A program made the position numbers and the translations under genes. Of a stretch of DNA of 64,000 bases, positions 63,320-64,000 are shown piece after piece. How positions within the stretch are numbered: position 1 is the stretch's first letter; the number at the start of each line of letters is the position of its first letter. The DNA is from an uncultured Pseudomonadota bacterium (GTDB lineage Bacteria; Myxococcota_A; UBA796; GCA-2862545), in assembly GCA_913061235.1 (NCBI GenBank), contig CAJXTB010000011.1, positions 186,001-250,000 on the forward strand, in the 5' to 3' direction. The notes below the pieces were generated by a model that was not told the origin of the DNA, did not search any database, and saw only the letters and a program-made list of their open reading frames with translations.

Positions 63320-63602
63320 TGTATCCCTGCTCCCTGAAGTTCGTCGATTGATTGAGTCGATCGACAATGCCATGGCGTTGGAGAAACAGATGGGCCGCGG
63401 CAGCGATGCATCGCGTGCGGTGGACGGATTGTTGCGCGACTTGGGTCGTGTGGTCCACATGTCCATGAAGGCCAGCGTGCGCTTGCCGTCGAGCGACTGG
63501 GAGATGTGGGAAGACGACCTAGATGACGAGCCAACGGTCATCGATGTCCCCGACGAAGACGAAGACGCCGGAATCGTCACCCGCACTCGGCCCCGTTCAT
63601 GA
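63309..63602 (+). CDS. Small acidic-tailed protein of unknown function
   Basis: The 97-residue product (ATG 63309, overlapping the NUDIX stop by 11 bases) is helical in its first 65 residues (LLPEVRRLIESIDNAMALEK) and acidic at the end (DDLDDEPTVIDVPDEDED). There is no signal peptide. I know no family. Its stop overlaps the next start as ATGA, so the NUDIX gene and two small genes are likely one transcript. Confidence 0.65.
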   Translation: MSVDVSLLPEVRRLIESIDNAMALEKQMGRGSDASRAVDGLLRDLGRVVHMSMKASVRLPSSDWEMWEDDLDDEPTVIDVPDEDEDAGIVTRTRPRS

Positions 63603-63763
63603 ACAGACGGATGTCCATGTTCACTGGCGTGGTGACCTCGGTACTCTTCGCGGTCATGGGCGGGAGTTTCTTGGCCAGCGGTCAGTACCTCTTCGGTGGT
63701 GTGCTGTTGGCCCTCGCTGCGGTGCGGGCCATCGTATTGTTGCGCGTCGTCCGCAACAGCTAG
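63599..63763 (+). CDS. 54-residue membrane protein
   Basis: A short gene begins at ATG 63599 within the previous stop (ATGA). It encodes MNRRMSMFTGVVTSVLFAVM, then a short turn and a second hydrophobic stretch (YLFGGVLLALAAVRAIVLL) ending RVVRNS, so two membrane helices with a basic tail. The role is unknown. Coupling to the upstream gene and clean hydrophobicity support it. Its stop lies in CTAG shared with the stop of the convergent gene. Confidence 0.6.
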   Translation: MNRRMSMFTGVVTSVLFAVMGGSFLASGQYLFGGVLLALAAVRAIVLLRVVRNS

Positions 63764-64000
63764 AGATGAAGGAAGTCACGAATCCGCTTGAAGCGCGGAC
63801 TCTTCCGAACCAGTCCTGAGAGTTGTGCCGAGGCTGTTCGCAAGCCAGTACGCACTACGCGATTGAGGCCACGCTTGGCTCCGCCTTCCAGAACGACTCG
63901 TCCGTCTGGATGTAGATGTGCGCCGTGGATACGGATGCGTGCGATGGAAGCCAGCCAGCGCACACTCCGGTGGTCCACTCGTACGCCGTGTTCGCCAAAC
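63760..64000 (-). CDS. C-terminal part of an unidentified protein, truncated by window edge
   Basis: A minus-strand frame is open from the right edge to the stop at 63760 (about 79 codons). It reads FGEHGVRVDHRSVRWLASIA, RIRIHGAHLHPDGRVVLEGG and ends SPRFKRIRDFLHL. It is basic and continues beyond the window. I recognise no family. Its stop codon overlaps that of the convergent small membrane gene. Confidence 0.5.
   Translation of the reverse strand, partial: FGEHGVRVDHRSVRWLASIARIRIHGAHLHPDGRVVLEGGAKRGLNRVVRTGLRTASAQLSGLVRKSPRFKRIRDFLHL

Overview
The window is a densely coded, roughly 60% GC bacterial chromosome segment. It most likely comes from the Myxococcota or a close relative. The clues are two very large secreted proteins that end in a MYXO-CTERM-type tail (Gly-Cys motif, hydrophobic stretch, Arg cluster), a 'metallo-mystery pair' (MbnP/MbnH, the family first noted in Myxococcus), many lipoproteins with acidic Asp-rich linkers, and several MopE/thrombospondin-type-3 calcium-binding repeat proteins. 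I see no phage, IS element, CRISPR array, rRNA or tRNA. No genus can be named from the sequence.

Layout. 1-7.4 kb: the 3' end of dnaK followed by two near-identical terminators; a secreted trypsin-fold protein that has lost its catalytic residues; then a glyoxylate-shunt cassette (RamB/ScfR-like regulator divergent from aceB-aceA) bracketed by a 37-bp direct repeat. 7.4-12.5 kb: a giant MYXO-CTERM lipoprotein and a RegB/RegA-like redox two-component system. 12.5-15.5 kb: MbnP, MbnH and an outer-membrane-type protein, divergent from the two-component system, with a RegA/PrrA-like dyad between them. 15.6-18 kb: dnaJ and two zinc-ribbon paralogues. 18-27.2 kb: a MoxR/DUF58/BatA/BatB-C/BatD/BatE operon plus a lipoprotein and an acetyltransferase, interrupted after moxR by a 167-bp inverted-repeat element. 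27.2-31 kb: an NtrC-type regulator with its histidine kinase. 31-34.1 kb: periplasmic PpiC and SurA-like chaperones followed by pdxA. 34.2-38 kb: a MopE lipoprotein with an atypically AT-rich 3' half, and small secreted proteins. 38-42.5 kb: hflX, a strictosidine-synthase-like beta-propeller, a probable selenoprotein, and a double SnoaL protein. 42.5-47.3 kb: a decayed permease behind a TrkA-C membrane protein, then an NfeD/double-flotillin operon. 47.3-53.4 kb: a HELVH protein, galU, a GH43-like propeller lipoprotein and a second giant MYXO-CTERM protein. 53.8-64 kb: further lipoproteins, an RluA-type pseudouridine synthase, DUF2752, an M50 protease, an EEP-family phosphatase/nuclease, a repeat-tailed effector-like protein, an RlmD-type methyltransferase, DUF5522, NUDIX and small genes.

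The most noteworthy object is at 41053-41697. Two in-frame open segments of a thioredoxin-like lipoprotein are separated only by a TGA that sits exactly where the first redox cysteine of a WCxxC site belongs (Trp-UGA-Pro-Ala-Cys). A small GC-rich hairpin lies about 20 nt downstream, as in bacterial SECIS elements. I read this as a selenocysteine-containing lipoprotein. Others worth attention are the repeat-flanked glyoxylate cassette, the MbnP/MbnH locus with its putative RegA-type operator, the gutted permease, the inverted-repeat element behind moxR and the PLGYSEA-repeat protein.
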